A stretch of 21,149 nucleotides of DNA from JANRIC01 sp033765345 (GTDB lineage: Bacteria; Bacteroidota; Bacteroidia; Cytophagales; Microscillaceae), in contig JANRIC010000254.1 in assembly GCA_033765345.1 (NCBI GenBank), forward strand, positions 1-21,149, in the 5' to 3' direction. The translations under genes were made by a program, and so were the position numbers. Below, in pieces: positions 1 to 7,201 of the stretch. The notes under the pieces are model-generated. The model saw only the letters and a list, made by a program, of their open reading frames with translations. It searched no databases and had not been told where the DNA came from. The stretch's first letter is position 1, and every line of letters begins with the position of its first letter.

Positions 1-4
1 TTAA

Positions 5-262
5 TTTGCTATATAGCCTTGTGCATTTACTATATAGCCTTGTGCATTTACTATATAGCCTTGTGCATTTACTATATAGCCTTGTGCATTTACTATATAG
101 CCTTGTGCATTTACTATATAGCCTTGTGCATTTACTATATAGCCTTGTTGATTTACTATATAGCCTTGTGCATTTACTATATAGCCTTGTTGATTTACTA
201 TATAACCTTGTGCATTTACTATATAGCCTTGTGCATTTACTATATAGCCTTGTTAATTTACT
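5..262. repeat. 21-bp tandem repeat array (12 units plus a partial)
   Basis: Twelve contiguous units of 21 bp run from 5 to 256, followed by the first six bases of a thirteenth. Each unit begins TTTACTATATAGCC and ends TTGTGCA. Variants are visible: unit 1 has TTTG for TTTA at its start, units 7 and 9 end TTGA, unit 10 has AACC for AGCC, and unit 12 ends TTAA. Because 21 is divisible by three, two forward frames stay open as heptapeptide repeats, but these have no plausible protein features and I do not call them genes. There are no unique spacers, so it is not a CRISPR array. The array starts within a few bases of the window edge and may be longer. It is most likely an intergenic minisatellite; its function is unknown. 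Confidence 0.95.
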
Positions 263-452
263 GTTTTGAACCAACAGCATCACTTATTTAATACTATCAC
301 AGCCTTTGGGCAAAGAAAACATCAACCAAACTTCCATCCAACATCTCCAAAATCTCTACCCACAGAACTTTCAAAAAAATCTGGATAAACATACCGCATA
401 ACCTTGACTTCCTGGGAGGGATACGTTTAAAGGCTTTTTGACTGTATCAGCG

Positions 453-526
453 TCGGGATGGCGGGATTAGAGCCTACGGACTCCACGTCCCAAACATGGC
501 GCGCTACCAGGCTGCGCTACATCCCG
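453..526 (-). tRNA. tRNA-Pro, anticodon TGG
   Basis: Read on the minus strand, a 74-nt cloverleaf can be drawn. The acceptor stem CGGGATG pairs perfectly with CATCCCG, followed by discriminator A. The D-stem is GCGC/GCGC around a loop containing GGTA. The anticodon stem CCATG/CGTGG closes the loop TTTGGGA, giving anticodon TGG (Pro). No CCA is encoded after the discriminator. The T-arm is odd: its stem GTAGG/CCCGC holds an A-C mismatch and a T-G pair, and the loop is CTCTAAT instead of the usual TTCGAAT. The acceptor, D and anticodon arms are intact, so the gene may still be functional, but a decaying or diverged copy is possible. Confidence 0.92.
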
Positions 527-707
527 AAAAGGCTACAAAATTATACAAATTTTGATTTTTGTGCAGATGAATTTAAGGAATCGGGTGCGTATTTGAAAAT
601 CAAATTTTTGATTGTTTTTTCTGTTTATGAAAAACATTGTAAAGCTGGGAAATGACTGTAGGATTTTTATTTTCTGCTATTGATTTTTACGTTTCGAAAA
701 AACATGA

Positions 708-715
708 TAAATTTG
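708..715 (+). promoter_or_regulatory. possible Bacteroidota -7 box before the defence cassette
   Basis: TAAATTTG matches the Bacteroidota -7 consensus TAnnTTTG exactly and ends four bases before the ATG at 720. The nearest upstream TTG (680-682) lies 25 nt away, longer than the usual spacing of about 19-21 nt, so the -33 part is weak. If used, transcription would start at or very near the ATG and give an almost leaderless mRNA. An 8-bp AT-rich match can occur by chance. Confidence 0.3.
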
Positions 716-719
716 GAAT

Positions 720-3032
720 ATGGCACAGGTAGAATTTAAAGTTTCGGCGCGCGCAGCAAGGCTAATTGGTAGAGAAAATGTGGCCAATGCAGAAGGGGCA
801 ATTATTGAATTGATAAAAAATACCTATGATGCAGATGCAAGTACTGCAATTCTTGTATTTAATATCAAAAGTGATTGCATGTATATCATTGACGATGGAG
901 AAGGCATGACTGAACAAATCATCAAGGATCATTGGATGGTGGTGGGAACCGACCATAAACAATATGACTTTAAAACTGACAAAGGCAGAATAAAAACGGG
1001 AGCAAAGGGTATAGGTCGTTTTGCTTTGGATAGATTAGGACAAGAATGCCTCATGCTTACTAAAACTGAAAAGGAAGTAGGTATCATGTGGAAAGTAAAC
1101 TGGGAAAAGTTTGAGGAAAAGAATAAAACTATCAATGAAGTAACGGCAGAATTAAACATTATTGAAGATTTAACTCTTAAAGAAGAAATCATTAAAATTC
1201 TAACACCTTTTGAATTGCCCTCGAACATCTTGGATAACTGGAATTACAATAGAGGAACATTCATCAAAATCTCCGGATTAAGAGATATTTGGGAAGATAA
1301 AGAAATCAACCAACTTTACACTAATCTGGAACTTCTTATCCCGCCTAAGGAAGAAAAAACTTTTGATATTTTTCTTTTTAATACACTGCACCCAAAAAAT
1401 TATGGTAAAGTGCAAGCTACTATTTGTGATGATTATGATTATAAATTGTTTGCTAGAATTACAGAAGATAAAAAAGTTACCATTGTAATAAATAGGAATG
1501 AATTAAAAATAGAAGATCTTGAGAAACTAGATTTCTTTTCATCTAAAATCTCAAAGAATAATCAATTTAATCCTGAAACATTTAAGAATAGTTTTTTAGA
1601 AATAGAAACTACGGTGAATCAACTTCTTCCTGGCTTTAAGGATATTGATGAAAATAATAATCTTGAAAAAATAGGTTCTTTTGACTTCACCTTTTATTTT
1701 ATGAAAAGAGGTGGAGATACCAAAAATATAGAAGCCTATCCTTTCAAATTCTTTAACCCAAGAGACCGAAAGAATTGGCTGGATAAATTCGGCGGAATTA
1801 AAATATTTAGAGATGACTTTCGAGTGAGACCTTATGGTGAAATTAAGGGAAATGCATTTGATTGGTTGGATTTGGGAAGTAGGTCAGCCAGCAGTCCGAC
1901 AGTTACCCGGAGAGGCTACAAAGTTCGTCCACAACAAGTCTATGGTGTCATTAATATTTCGCGTATAGATAATATAAACTTTGAAGATAAATCCAGCAGA
2001 GAAGGATTACAAGAGAATTCTGTTTTTTTAACTTTTAAAGAGTTAATTATTGCTATCATTGAGGTTTTTGAAAAAGATAGAAACCAAATCATGATGTCTC
2101 TCAAAGAAATCTATGATAAAAAAAATCCTAAAAGGTCTATTCTAAACCAAGCCGATGAAATCATCGAGTCTGTAAAACAACATAATCCAACTAATGGACA
2201 AATTACAAATTACCAGCAGAAAGATGGAAATACACTTATTTCAGCTATTGAAATCTATAAAGAGGAGCTAGATGAATTAGAGGAAGAACAAAAAATATTG
2301 CGTATTTTAGCTGCAACAGGATTAATTATTACTTCTTTTACTCACGAATTTAAATCCCTAAGCAGATTAATAGGATCAAGAAATGTAGAATTGAAGACCC
2401 TCATTCAAGATTTGATTAAATCTGAGCAGGTTGAACATCTCCCGGATTATAGAAATCCTTTTGTTTTATTGGAAGATATAAAAAAACAAGACGAAAGATT
2501 AAAATATTGGTTGGACTTTTCCATAGAAGCAGTCAGGAAAGATAAAAGGACAAGAAAATTAATTAACCTTATTGATTATTTTAATAGTTTTAAAAATACG
2601 TGGAAAGGAATATTATCCGAACGTTGCACAAAGATTGTTATAGATAATAATCATCTGGAAGACATACATTTTAAAGCTTTTGAAATTGACCTGGATGCCA
2701 TTTTTAACAACTTAGTAGCAAACTCAATTGATGCATTTAGTCGACGTGATGCTCCTAACTCCCGAGAAATTAAGATTAGTTTGAGTTTAGAGGAAAATAT
2801 CGACATCATTTATGAAGACTCTGGTCCTGGACTTTCAACAGACATACCTCATCCGGAAATTATTTTTGATTTATTTTTTACGACCAAAAGAGACAAACAT
2901 GGACAAAAAGTAGGGACTGGCCTAGGGATGTGGATAGTAAAATCTACTCTTGAGGAATACAACGGCTCTATTGGATTTCTAAATATCAGACCAGGATTTA
3001 AAATAAAAATAACATTACCATACAATAATTAA
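720..3032 (+). CDS. dual GHKL ATPase / histidine kinase-like protein (paraMORC-like), defence cassette
   Basis: A 770-residue soluble protein with two GHKL ATP-binding modules. The N-terminal module is MORC/Hsp90/MutL-like: E30xxxN34xxDA (residues 30-38), DDGEGM (58-63) and GAKGIGR (94-100). The C-terminal module resembles a histidine kinase: an acidic helical stretch, an H-box-like SFTHEFKS with H542, an N-box N664xxxN668, G1 box DSGPG (700-704), an F-box-like FDLFFTTK, and G2 box GTGLGM (732-737). No membrane segments or signal peptide are seen. The start at 720 is chosen because the conserved GHKL N-terminus begins within a few residues of it. It is the first gene of a four-gene run, 11 nt before a receiver-domain gene. 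MORC-like GHKL ATPases are known from prokaryotic restriction-modification neighbourhoods. I infer an ATP-dependent sensor or conformational switch controlling the nuclease encoded downstream, possibly through phosphotransfer from H542. Domain assignment is secure; the biological role is inferred. Confidence 0.88.
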   Translation: MAQVEFKVSARAARLIGRENVANAEGAIIELIKNTYDADASTAILVFNIKSDCMYIIDDGEGMTEQIIKDHWMVVGTDHKQYDFKTDKGRIKTGAKGIGRFALDRLGQECLMLTKTEKEVGIMWKVNWEKFEEKNKTINEVTAELNIIEDLTLKEEIIKILTPFELPSNILDNWNYNRGTFIKISGLRDIWEDKEINQLYTNLELLIPPKEEKTFDIFLFNTLHPKNYGKVQATICDDYDYKLFARITEDKKVTIVINRNELKIEDLEKLDFFSSKISKNNQFNPETFKNSFLEIETTVNQLLPGFKDIDENNNLEKIGSFDFTFYFMKRGGDTKNIEAYPFKFFNPRDRKNWLDKFGGIKIFRDDFRVRPYGEIKGNAFDWLDLGSRSASSPTVTRRGYKVRPQQVYGVINISRIDNINFEDKSSREGLQENSVFLTFKELIIAIIEVFEKDRNQIMMSLKEIYDKKNPKRSILNQADEIIESVKQHNPTNGQITNYQQKDGNTLISAIEIYKEELDELEEEQKILRILAATGLIITSFTHEFKSLSRLIGSRNVELKTLIQDLIKSEQVEHLPDYRNPFVLLEDIKKQDERLKYWLDFSIEAVRKDKRTRKLINLIDYFNSFKNTWKGILSERCTKIVIDNNHLEDIHFKAFEIDLDAIFNNLVANSIDAFSRRDAPNSREIKISLSLEENIDIIYEDSGPGLSTDIPHPEIIFDLFFTTKRDKHGQKVGTGLGMWIVKSTLEEYNGSIGFLNIRPGFKIKITLPYNN

Positions 3033-3043
3033 AGAAACAAAAA

Positions 3044-3685
3044 ATGTCCAAATACACAATTGCTTATATAGATGAATTCGACCAGGATACCAAACAATTT
3101 CAGCGATATGCCGATCAGGATTTTGAGATTATCCCATTACTCCCAACTGAAAACATAGATGATTTAATTGCTCAAATCCTGGAATCAGAAGTTGACGCAG
3201 TAATCATTGATTTTGATCTCACAGAAAGAAACTCAAATATTCAGTATAAAGGAGATGAAGTAGTTAGAAAAATCTTAGAGATTCGCGAAGACTTTCCTGT
3301 GTTTATTTTTACTAGTTTTGATGAACAAGCCATTCAACAAAATGATGATGTAAATATGGTCTATGAAAAGGATGTTATGAGTGAGCCGGAACTTAATAAA
3401 AAAATCAAATTTAAGGAAAGAGTAAAAAAACAAATTGAACACTATAAACAAAAGTTTGAAGATAGGAAAAAAAGGCTACAAGAATTAAATGAAATTAAAT
3501 TAACAAAGACTTTAACTGCTTACGAAGAAGAAGAATTGATTGAATTGGATGATTTTATTGAAAGATATGTTTCCAAAAAAAATAAAACTCCTAAAAAACT
3601 GAAATACCGGGAAGGTTCTGAACAACTGTCAGAACTTATAAAAAATACCGAAGAAATCCTCAAAGCTATTAAATCGCAAAAATGA
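3044..3685 (+). CDS. receiver (CheY-like) domain protein with charged C-terminal coiled-coil, defence cassette
   Basis: 213 residues. Residues 1 to about 125 read as a response-regulator receiver domain: strand TIAYIDE with acidic D10/E11, phosphoacceptor candidate D56 at the end of the VIIDFDL strand, T90 in FIFTSFD, and K109 in VYEKD. These are the canonical positions for Mg binding, phosphorylation and switching. The remainder (about 125-213) is Lys/Glu-rich and looks helical or coiled-coil. No DNA-binding output domain is present, so it is not a conventional transcription factor. Its stop overlaps the start of the HNH gene (ATGA at 3682-3685), which suggests translational coupling. The likely partner is the histidine-kinase-like half of the protein encoded just upstream. 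A role relaying a phosphorylation or binding state to the nuclease or methyltransferase is inferred. Confidence 0.8.
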   Translation: MSKYTIAYIDEFDQDTKQFQRYADQDFEIIPLLPTENIDDLIAQILESEVDAVIIDFDLTERNSNIQYKGDEVVRKILEIREDFPVFIFTSFDEQAIQQNDDVNMVYEKDVMSEPELNKKIKFKERVKKQIEHYKQKFEDRKKRLQELNEIKLTKTLTAYEEEELIELDDFIERYVSKKNKTPKKLKYREGSEQLSELIKNTEEILKAIKSQK

Positions 3686-4278
3686 TTAAATTTAGAGAGC
3701 ACTTACCTAAGAGAACCTGTACAAAGGTTTATGAAAAATATACTAATTATAAATCTTTTTTAAGAAAGGATTTTCATAAAAGGTGTGGATATTGTAATGC
3801 TCCCGATTTTATTAAGAGGACAAGGGATTTCCAGATTGATCATTTCGTTCCGAAAGCTTTTTGGGGAGGAGTTATCCAGAAAAATAATTATTATAACCTT
3901 GTTTACTCTTGTCAATTTTGCAATAGAGCGAAATCTCAAAAATGGCCCACGTGTGATAGAACAAAGCCTCATAATGGAATGAAAGGATTTATCGATCCAG
4001 TACGCCAAGAATACGATGAACATCTTGGTAGAACTAACAAAGGCGAGATTATTTATAAAACTCCGCTCGGAGGGTACATTTATAATGAGTTAAATCTTTA
4101 TCTTAAAAGACACGCAATCTTGTGGAAATTGGAAAGATTGGAGGTTAACCTAAAAGAAGTACAAAAATTAAATAGTGTAGACAATGATCATAGTGAGGTT
4201 TTAGAAAAACTTGAATATACGCTTTTAGCCGCAATCAAGAATTATGAATTTGAACTGGAATTAGAAGAAAACTATTAA
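3682..4278 (+). CDS. HNH endonuclease, defence cassette
   Basis: 198 residues. An HNH/treble-clef core is visible: C35xxC38 (CGYC), the catalytic-type I-D53-H54 in FQIDHFVPKAF, N72 in YYNLVYSC, and a second zinc knuckle C77xxC80 followed by N81 and K84 (CNRAK). The layout resembles small HNH proteins of the PtuB/retron-associated type, where 'IDH..PK' and 'NLVYSC..CN' are typical. The C-terminal half (about 110-198) is less characteristic and ends in an acidic stretch. The start codon overlaps the preceding stop, and its own stop directly abuts the methyltransferase ATG. It is probably the DNA-cleaving effector of the cassette. The nuclease family is clear; target and trigger are unknown. Confidence 0.88.
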   Translation: MIKFREHLPKRTCTKVYEKYTNYKSFLRKDFHKRCGYCNAPDFIKRTRDFQIDHFVPKAFWGGVIQKNNYYNLVYSCQFCNRAKSQKWPTCDRTKPHNGMKGFIDPVRQEYDEHLGRTNKGEIIYKTPLGGYIYNELNLYLKRHAILWKLERLEVNLKEVQKLNSVDNDHSEVLEKLEYTLLAAIKNYEFELELEENY

Positions 4279-5799
4279 ATGTCCATTAATTATAAAAACC
4301 AAAACGAGAAAAAATTACAGGGAAAAGTTTATACCCCAGACAATATTGTAAAAAAGATTTTAGATGAAGTTGGATACAAAAATAAAGAAATTTTAGGTAA
4401 AAAAATTCTTGACCCTTCTTGTGGTGACGGGCAATTTTTGAAAGAAACCGTTAGAAGAATTTTGGAGTATTCACCTAAAGATGACATTAAGAAAAATCTG
4501 GAAAATGTATATGGTTGGGATATAGATGAAGAAGCTATTGAAAAGTGTAAAATAGATTTAGATTCATTGGTTAAACAATCTATACAGATTAAAATTAACT
4601 GGAACATTGGAAGATTAACCTGGAATATATACGAAGAAGATGCTTTAAAAAAAATTGAAAATAAGCACAATGAAAAATTTGATTTCATTGTAGGTAACCC
4701 ACCCTACATTCGTGTACATCATCTACCAAAAGAAGACAGACTATATATAAAATCCAAATATGCATTTTCTAAAAAAGGGGTGATTGATATTTACATTGCA
4801 TTCTTTGAACTGTGTGATCATTATTTAAAAGAAAATGGCATCTGTGGGCTAATTACACCAAATTCGTATTTTTCAACCGAGAACGCCCGTTATTTACGGG
4901 ATTATTTTATTGAGAATCAAAATATCAAAAAAATAATCAATTTTCGCGACCAATTACTTTTTCCAGATGCACAGACTTACAGCGCAATCACAATATTTGA
5001 TAAGAAAAAAAAACAATCATTCCATTATATTGAGCAAGTACCCCTTGATAATGAGAATCCTCCAGACAGAATCATTAGTTTTAGTGAGTTTAAAGAAAAT
5101 TCAGCCTGGCAACTATCAATTAATAAACCGGAAAAGCTAAAAAAAGGAAAAACTTTAAAAGAAATCTGTGATATTCACGTAGGATTAGCTACATTGATGG
5201 ATCGAGCTTATATATTCCGAAAAGATCAATCTACTAAAACATATTATAATACACATAAAGGAGAAGTAGATTTAGAACCTGAAATTTTAAAAAAAATTAT
5301 TAAAGCTTCTCGCTATTCAAAAAATCGAAAAATTGAAGAATATATTTTATTTCCTTACGAAAAAATTAATGGTAAACATCAAATTATTTCCGACAAGGAT
5401 TTACAAAATAAATTTCCAAAAGCTTATCAATATTTAATATCTATCCAAGAACAGCTTGCTCAAAGGGATAAAGGAAGTCTTAAAGCTCCTGAATGGTATG
5501 CTTTCGGAAGAAGTCAAGGACTTGATACCAGCTTTGGAGATAAAATAGTTTTTAGTTATATGAATAATGAGCCTAAGTTTAATTTTGTACAAGATAAAAA
5601 TAATGAAATAACGTTTTATTCAGGATATTGTATCAAATTAAAAGATAAGACTCTTAATTATCACAAACTACTTGAACAACTAAACTCTGAAAGAATGAAA
5701 GAGTTTATTCATGTATCCAGTCGATACTTTCAAGGCGGTTGGCAAGCTTACAACAAAAAAATTATTGAAAATTTTATTATCGATCTGGAGAAATTTTAA
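4279..5799 (+). CDS. Eco57I-like N6-adenine DNA methyltransferase, defence cassette
   Basis: 506 residues. A motif X-like GKVYTPDNIV (15-24) is followed by SAM-binding motif I DPSCGDGQFL (45-54) and catalytic motif IV NPPY (140-143), the gamma-type order seen in TaqI/Eco57I-class N6-adenine methyltransferases. The segment YIRVHHLP after NPPY also fits this class. The C-terminal half (about 280-506) has no recognised motif and probably serves target recognition. Type IIG fusions of this family are usually around 1000 residues with an N-terminal nuclease. This protein starts at the methylase domain, so any cleavage must come from another protein, most simply the adjacent HNH enzyme. The ATG directly follows the HNH stop. 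It is the last gene of the run; a weak hairpin lies at 5814-5836. Confidence 0.9.
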   Translation: MSINYKNQNEKKLQGKVYTPDNIVKKILDEVGYKNKEILGKKILDPSCGDGQFLKETVRRILEYSPKDDIKKNLENVYGWDIDEEAIEKCKIDLDSLVKQSIQIKINWNIGRLTWNIYEEDALKKIENKHNEKFDFIVGNPPYIRVHHLPKEDRLYIKSKYAFSKKGVIDIYIAFFELCDHYLKENGICGLITPNSYFSTENARYLRDYFIENQNIKKIINFRDQLLFPDAQTYSAITIFDKKKKQSFHYIEQVPLDNENPPDRIISFSEFKENSAWQLSINKPEKLKKGKTLKEICDIHVGLATLMDRAYIFRKDQSTKTYYNTHKGEVDLEPEILKKIIKASRYSKNRKIEEYILFPYEKINGKHQIISDKDLQNKFPKAYQYLISIQEQLAQRDKGSLKAPEWYAFGRSQGLDTSFGDKIVFSYMNNEPKFNFVQDKNNEITFYSGYCIKLKDKTLNYHKLLEQLNSERMKEFIHVSSRYFQGGWQAYNKKIIENFIIDLEKF

Positions 5800-6398
5800 T
5801 CGCCCTGTTCTTGGAAGTGCTGCTCAGCGTCACTTCATAGTGTAAATAAAAAGAAAGTCTTACGAATTCTATCCGAAGGCTAAAGTTTTTCTCAGGCCAA
5901 AAACCTTCAAAACAAATCAAAGAATTTAAAATAAAAGCAAATAATTCTGAAAGCCTTAAGCGTGAACAAGCACTTCCCACAACACGGCATGATGAAAAAA
6001 GGGTATTGGTGCGTAATTTGGGTTAGTGTATTCTTTATGGATTTTTGTAGTATATTAAATTTTTGTACCGCTCATTCTCCTTCTTTATACATACTTCTCC
6101 GCACTTGGCCATAATACCCTCTTTTCCCAATCAGGAAAATAATTGCTGCCTCCTCGACTATTTTTTGTACTCCGGCAAGTAGTTGATTTATTTTACCCCT
6201 ATTTATCACAGTTAAGACTTCCGTAAAAATACAACGCTTTCTTTTCAAATTAATAAAAAGCCTTCATGGTTTTTTATAAATTCGAAATAATTTCAGCCAT
6301 TTATTAGCGAATCTTATAATTTGTTTCTAACATTGTGCTATGGTATATGAATCCCGTACATATTGTTCTATCCTAAGTACACACCCAGTACGTAACCC

Positions 6399-6415
6399 AC
6401 GCCCTCTCAGGGCGT
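6399..6415. other. perfect hairpin upstream of the arginine operon
   Basis: ACGCCCT (6399-6405) and AGGGCGT (6409-6415) form a perfect 7-bp GC-rich stem around the loop CTC, in an otherwise AT-rich region about 110 bp before the first arginine gene. It is followed by AAAAA on the plus strand, and no T-run follows on either strand, so it does not look like an intrinsic terminator. It may be an operator palindrome or a leader RNA stem. Confidence 0.45.
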
Positions 6416-6436
6416 AAAAATACCATATTGCCCCCT

Positions 6437-6459
6437 GGGGAACTTTTCTCCCCGTTTTT
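6437..6459 (+). terminator. possible terminator or attenuator ahead of the arginine operon
   Basis: GGGGA (6437-6441) pairs with TCCCC (6449-6453) around a 7-nt loop and is followed by GTTTTT. This is a short but terminator-like plus-strand structure 65 nt before the ATG at 6524. It could end transcripts from upstream or attenuate the arginine operon. The stem is only 5 bp, so confidence is low. Confidence 0.35.
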
Positions 6460-6523
6460 CCCAAAGAATTCTTCTATTATTTATCTAAATTCTCATACTT
6501 AAAACAATATTTTCGAGTCTACA

Positions 6524-7201
6524 ATGAAAACTATCCATATACAGGTAGCTAACGAACAGCATTTTGAATACGCCGAGCGTATTTGTATCATGATGGAAGA
6601 AGCCGCTAAAATCCGCGGCACGGGAATCGCCAAAAGATCCCCAGATTATATCCGAGTGAAAATGCAGGAAGGAAAGGCTATCATTGCCCTGAGTGATCTG
6701 GGTGAACTGGCAGGCTTTTGTTATATCGAGACCTGGTCGCACGGCAAATACGTCGCCCACTCCGGGCTGATCGTCAATCCTGATTTCAGAAGCATGGGGC
6801 TTGCCACCAAAATCAAGGGAAAAGCCTTCGAACTCTCCCAAAAAAAATTCCCAGAGGCTAAAATCTTCGGACTGACCACCAGCCTGCCTGTCATGAAAAT
6901 CAACTCCGAACTAGGCTACAAACCCGTCACTTTCTCCGAACTTACCCAAGACGATGAGTTCTGGAAAGGCTGCCAAAGTTGCGTCAATTATGATATTCTC
7001 AACCGTACCCAGCGCAAACACTGCCTCTGCACTGGGATGCTCTTCGACCCCAAAGAAAAACAAAAATCCAAATCCTGGGATTATCCCTTTAAGGTTTACG
7101 AAAGATGGCTTAAATTTAAGCGTCATATACTGCTCCGTTTGAAAGAGACAGGGAATTATATCAAAAAAATGGATAAAACGAGCAAAATTTTAATCAAATG
7201 A
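6524..7201 (+). CDS. GNAT N-acyltransferase, probable first enzyme of arginine synthesis (N-acyl-glutamate synthase)
   Basis: 225 residues. The GNAT core is visible around residues 45-135, with a beta4-like GLIVNPDFRS leading into the acyl-CoA pyrophosphate-binding loop R89-S-M-G92-L-A94, then a typical alpha3. The C-terminal part carries a cysteine pattern C150xxC153 ... C167xC169 that could bind a metal. It heads the arginine operon, and its stop overlaps the argG start (ATGA, 7198-7201). No argJ or ArgA-type kinase-fused synthase is present in the window, so this is the natural candidate for acylating glutamate. Since the carbamoyltransferase downstream has the succinyl-type residue, the donor may be succinyl-CoA rather than acetyl-CoA. 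Family membership is seen; pathway position is inferred from context. Confidence 0.75.
   Translation: MKTIHIQVANEQHFEYAERICIMMEEAAKIRGTGIAKRSPDYIRVKMQEGKAIIALSDLGELAGFCYIETWSHGKYVAHSGLIVNPDFRSMGLATKIKGKAFELSQKKFPEAKIFGLTTSLPVMKINSELGYKPVTFSELTQDDEFWKGCQSCVNYDILNRTQRKHCLCTGMLFDPKEKQKSKSWDYPFKVYERWLKFKRHILLRLKETGNYIKKMDKTSKILIK

Larger units (their letters stand above)
5800..6523. other. 724-bp intergenic region without a convincing gene
   Basis: No open frame here has recognisable protein features; the longest minus-strand frame (5777-5980) runs into the methyltransferase gene and looks like a chance frame. A 6-bp inverted repeat GAAGTG/CACTTC at 5814-5836 starts 15 nt after the methyltransferase stop but is not followed by a T-run. 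The middle is AT-rich. The right end holds two hairpins (6399-6415 and 6437-6459) before the arginine operon. The operon promoter must lie here, but I cannot place it confidently. Confidence 0.6.

Noticed and set aside
5..262. CRISPR array
   Set aside because: Units are directly contiguous with no spacers, and no cas genes are present.
6..291. Two overlapping frames encoding heptapeptide repeats in the tandem array
   Set aside because: They exist only because the 21-bp unit is a multiple of three and lacks stops; no start context or non-repeat domain supports a protein.
453..526. tRNA-Pro as the attachment site of the defence cassette
   Set aside because: The cassette lies on the 5' side of the tRNA, I found no copy of the tRNA 3' end near 5800-6523, and there is no integrase in the window.
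458..655. 65-codon plus-strand frame
   Set aside because: Its first third is the antisense of the tRNA-Pro gene and the rest has no recognisable features.
5777..5980. 67-codon minus-strand frame at the end of the methyltransferase gene
   Set aside because: Overlaps the methyltransferase stop and has no recognisable motif or start context.
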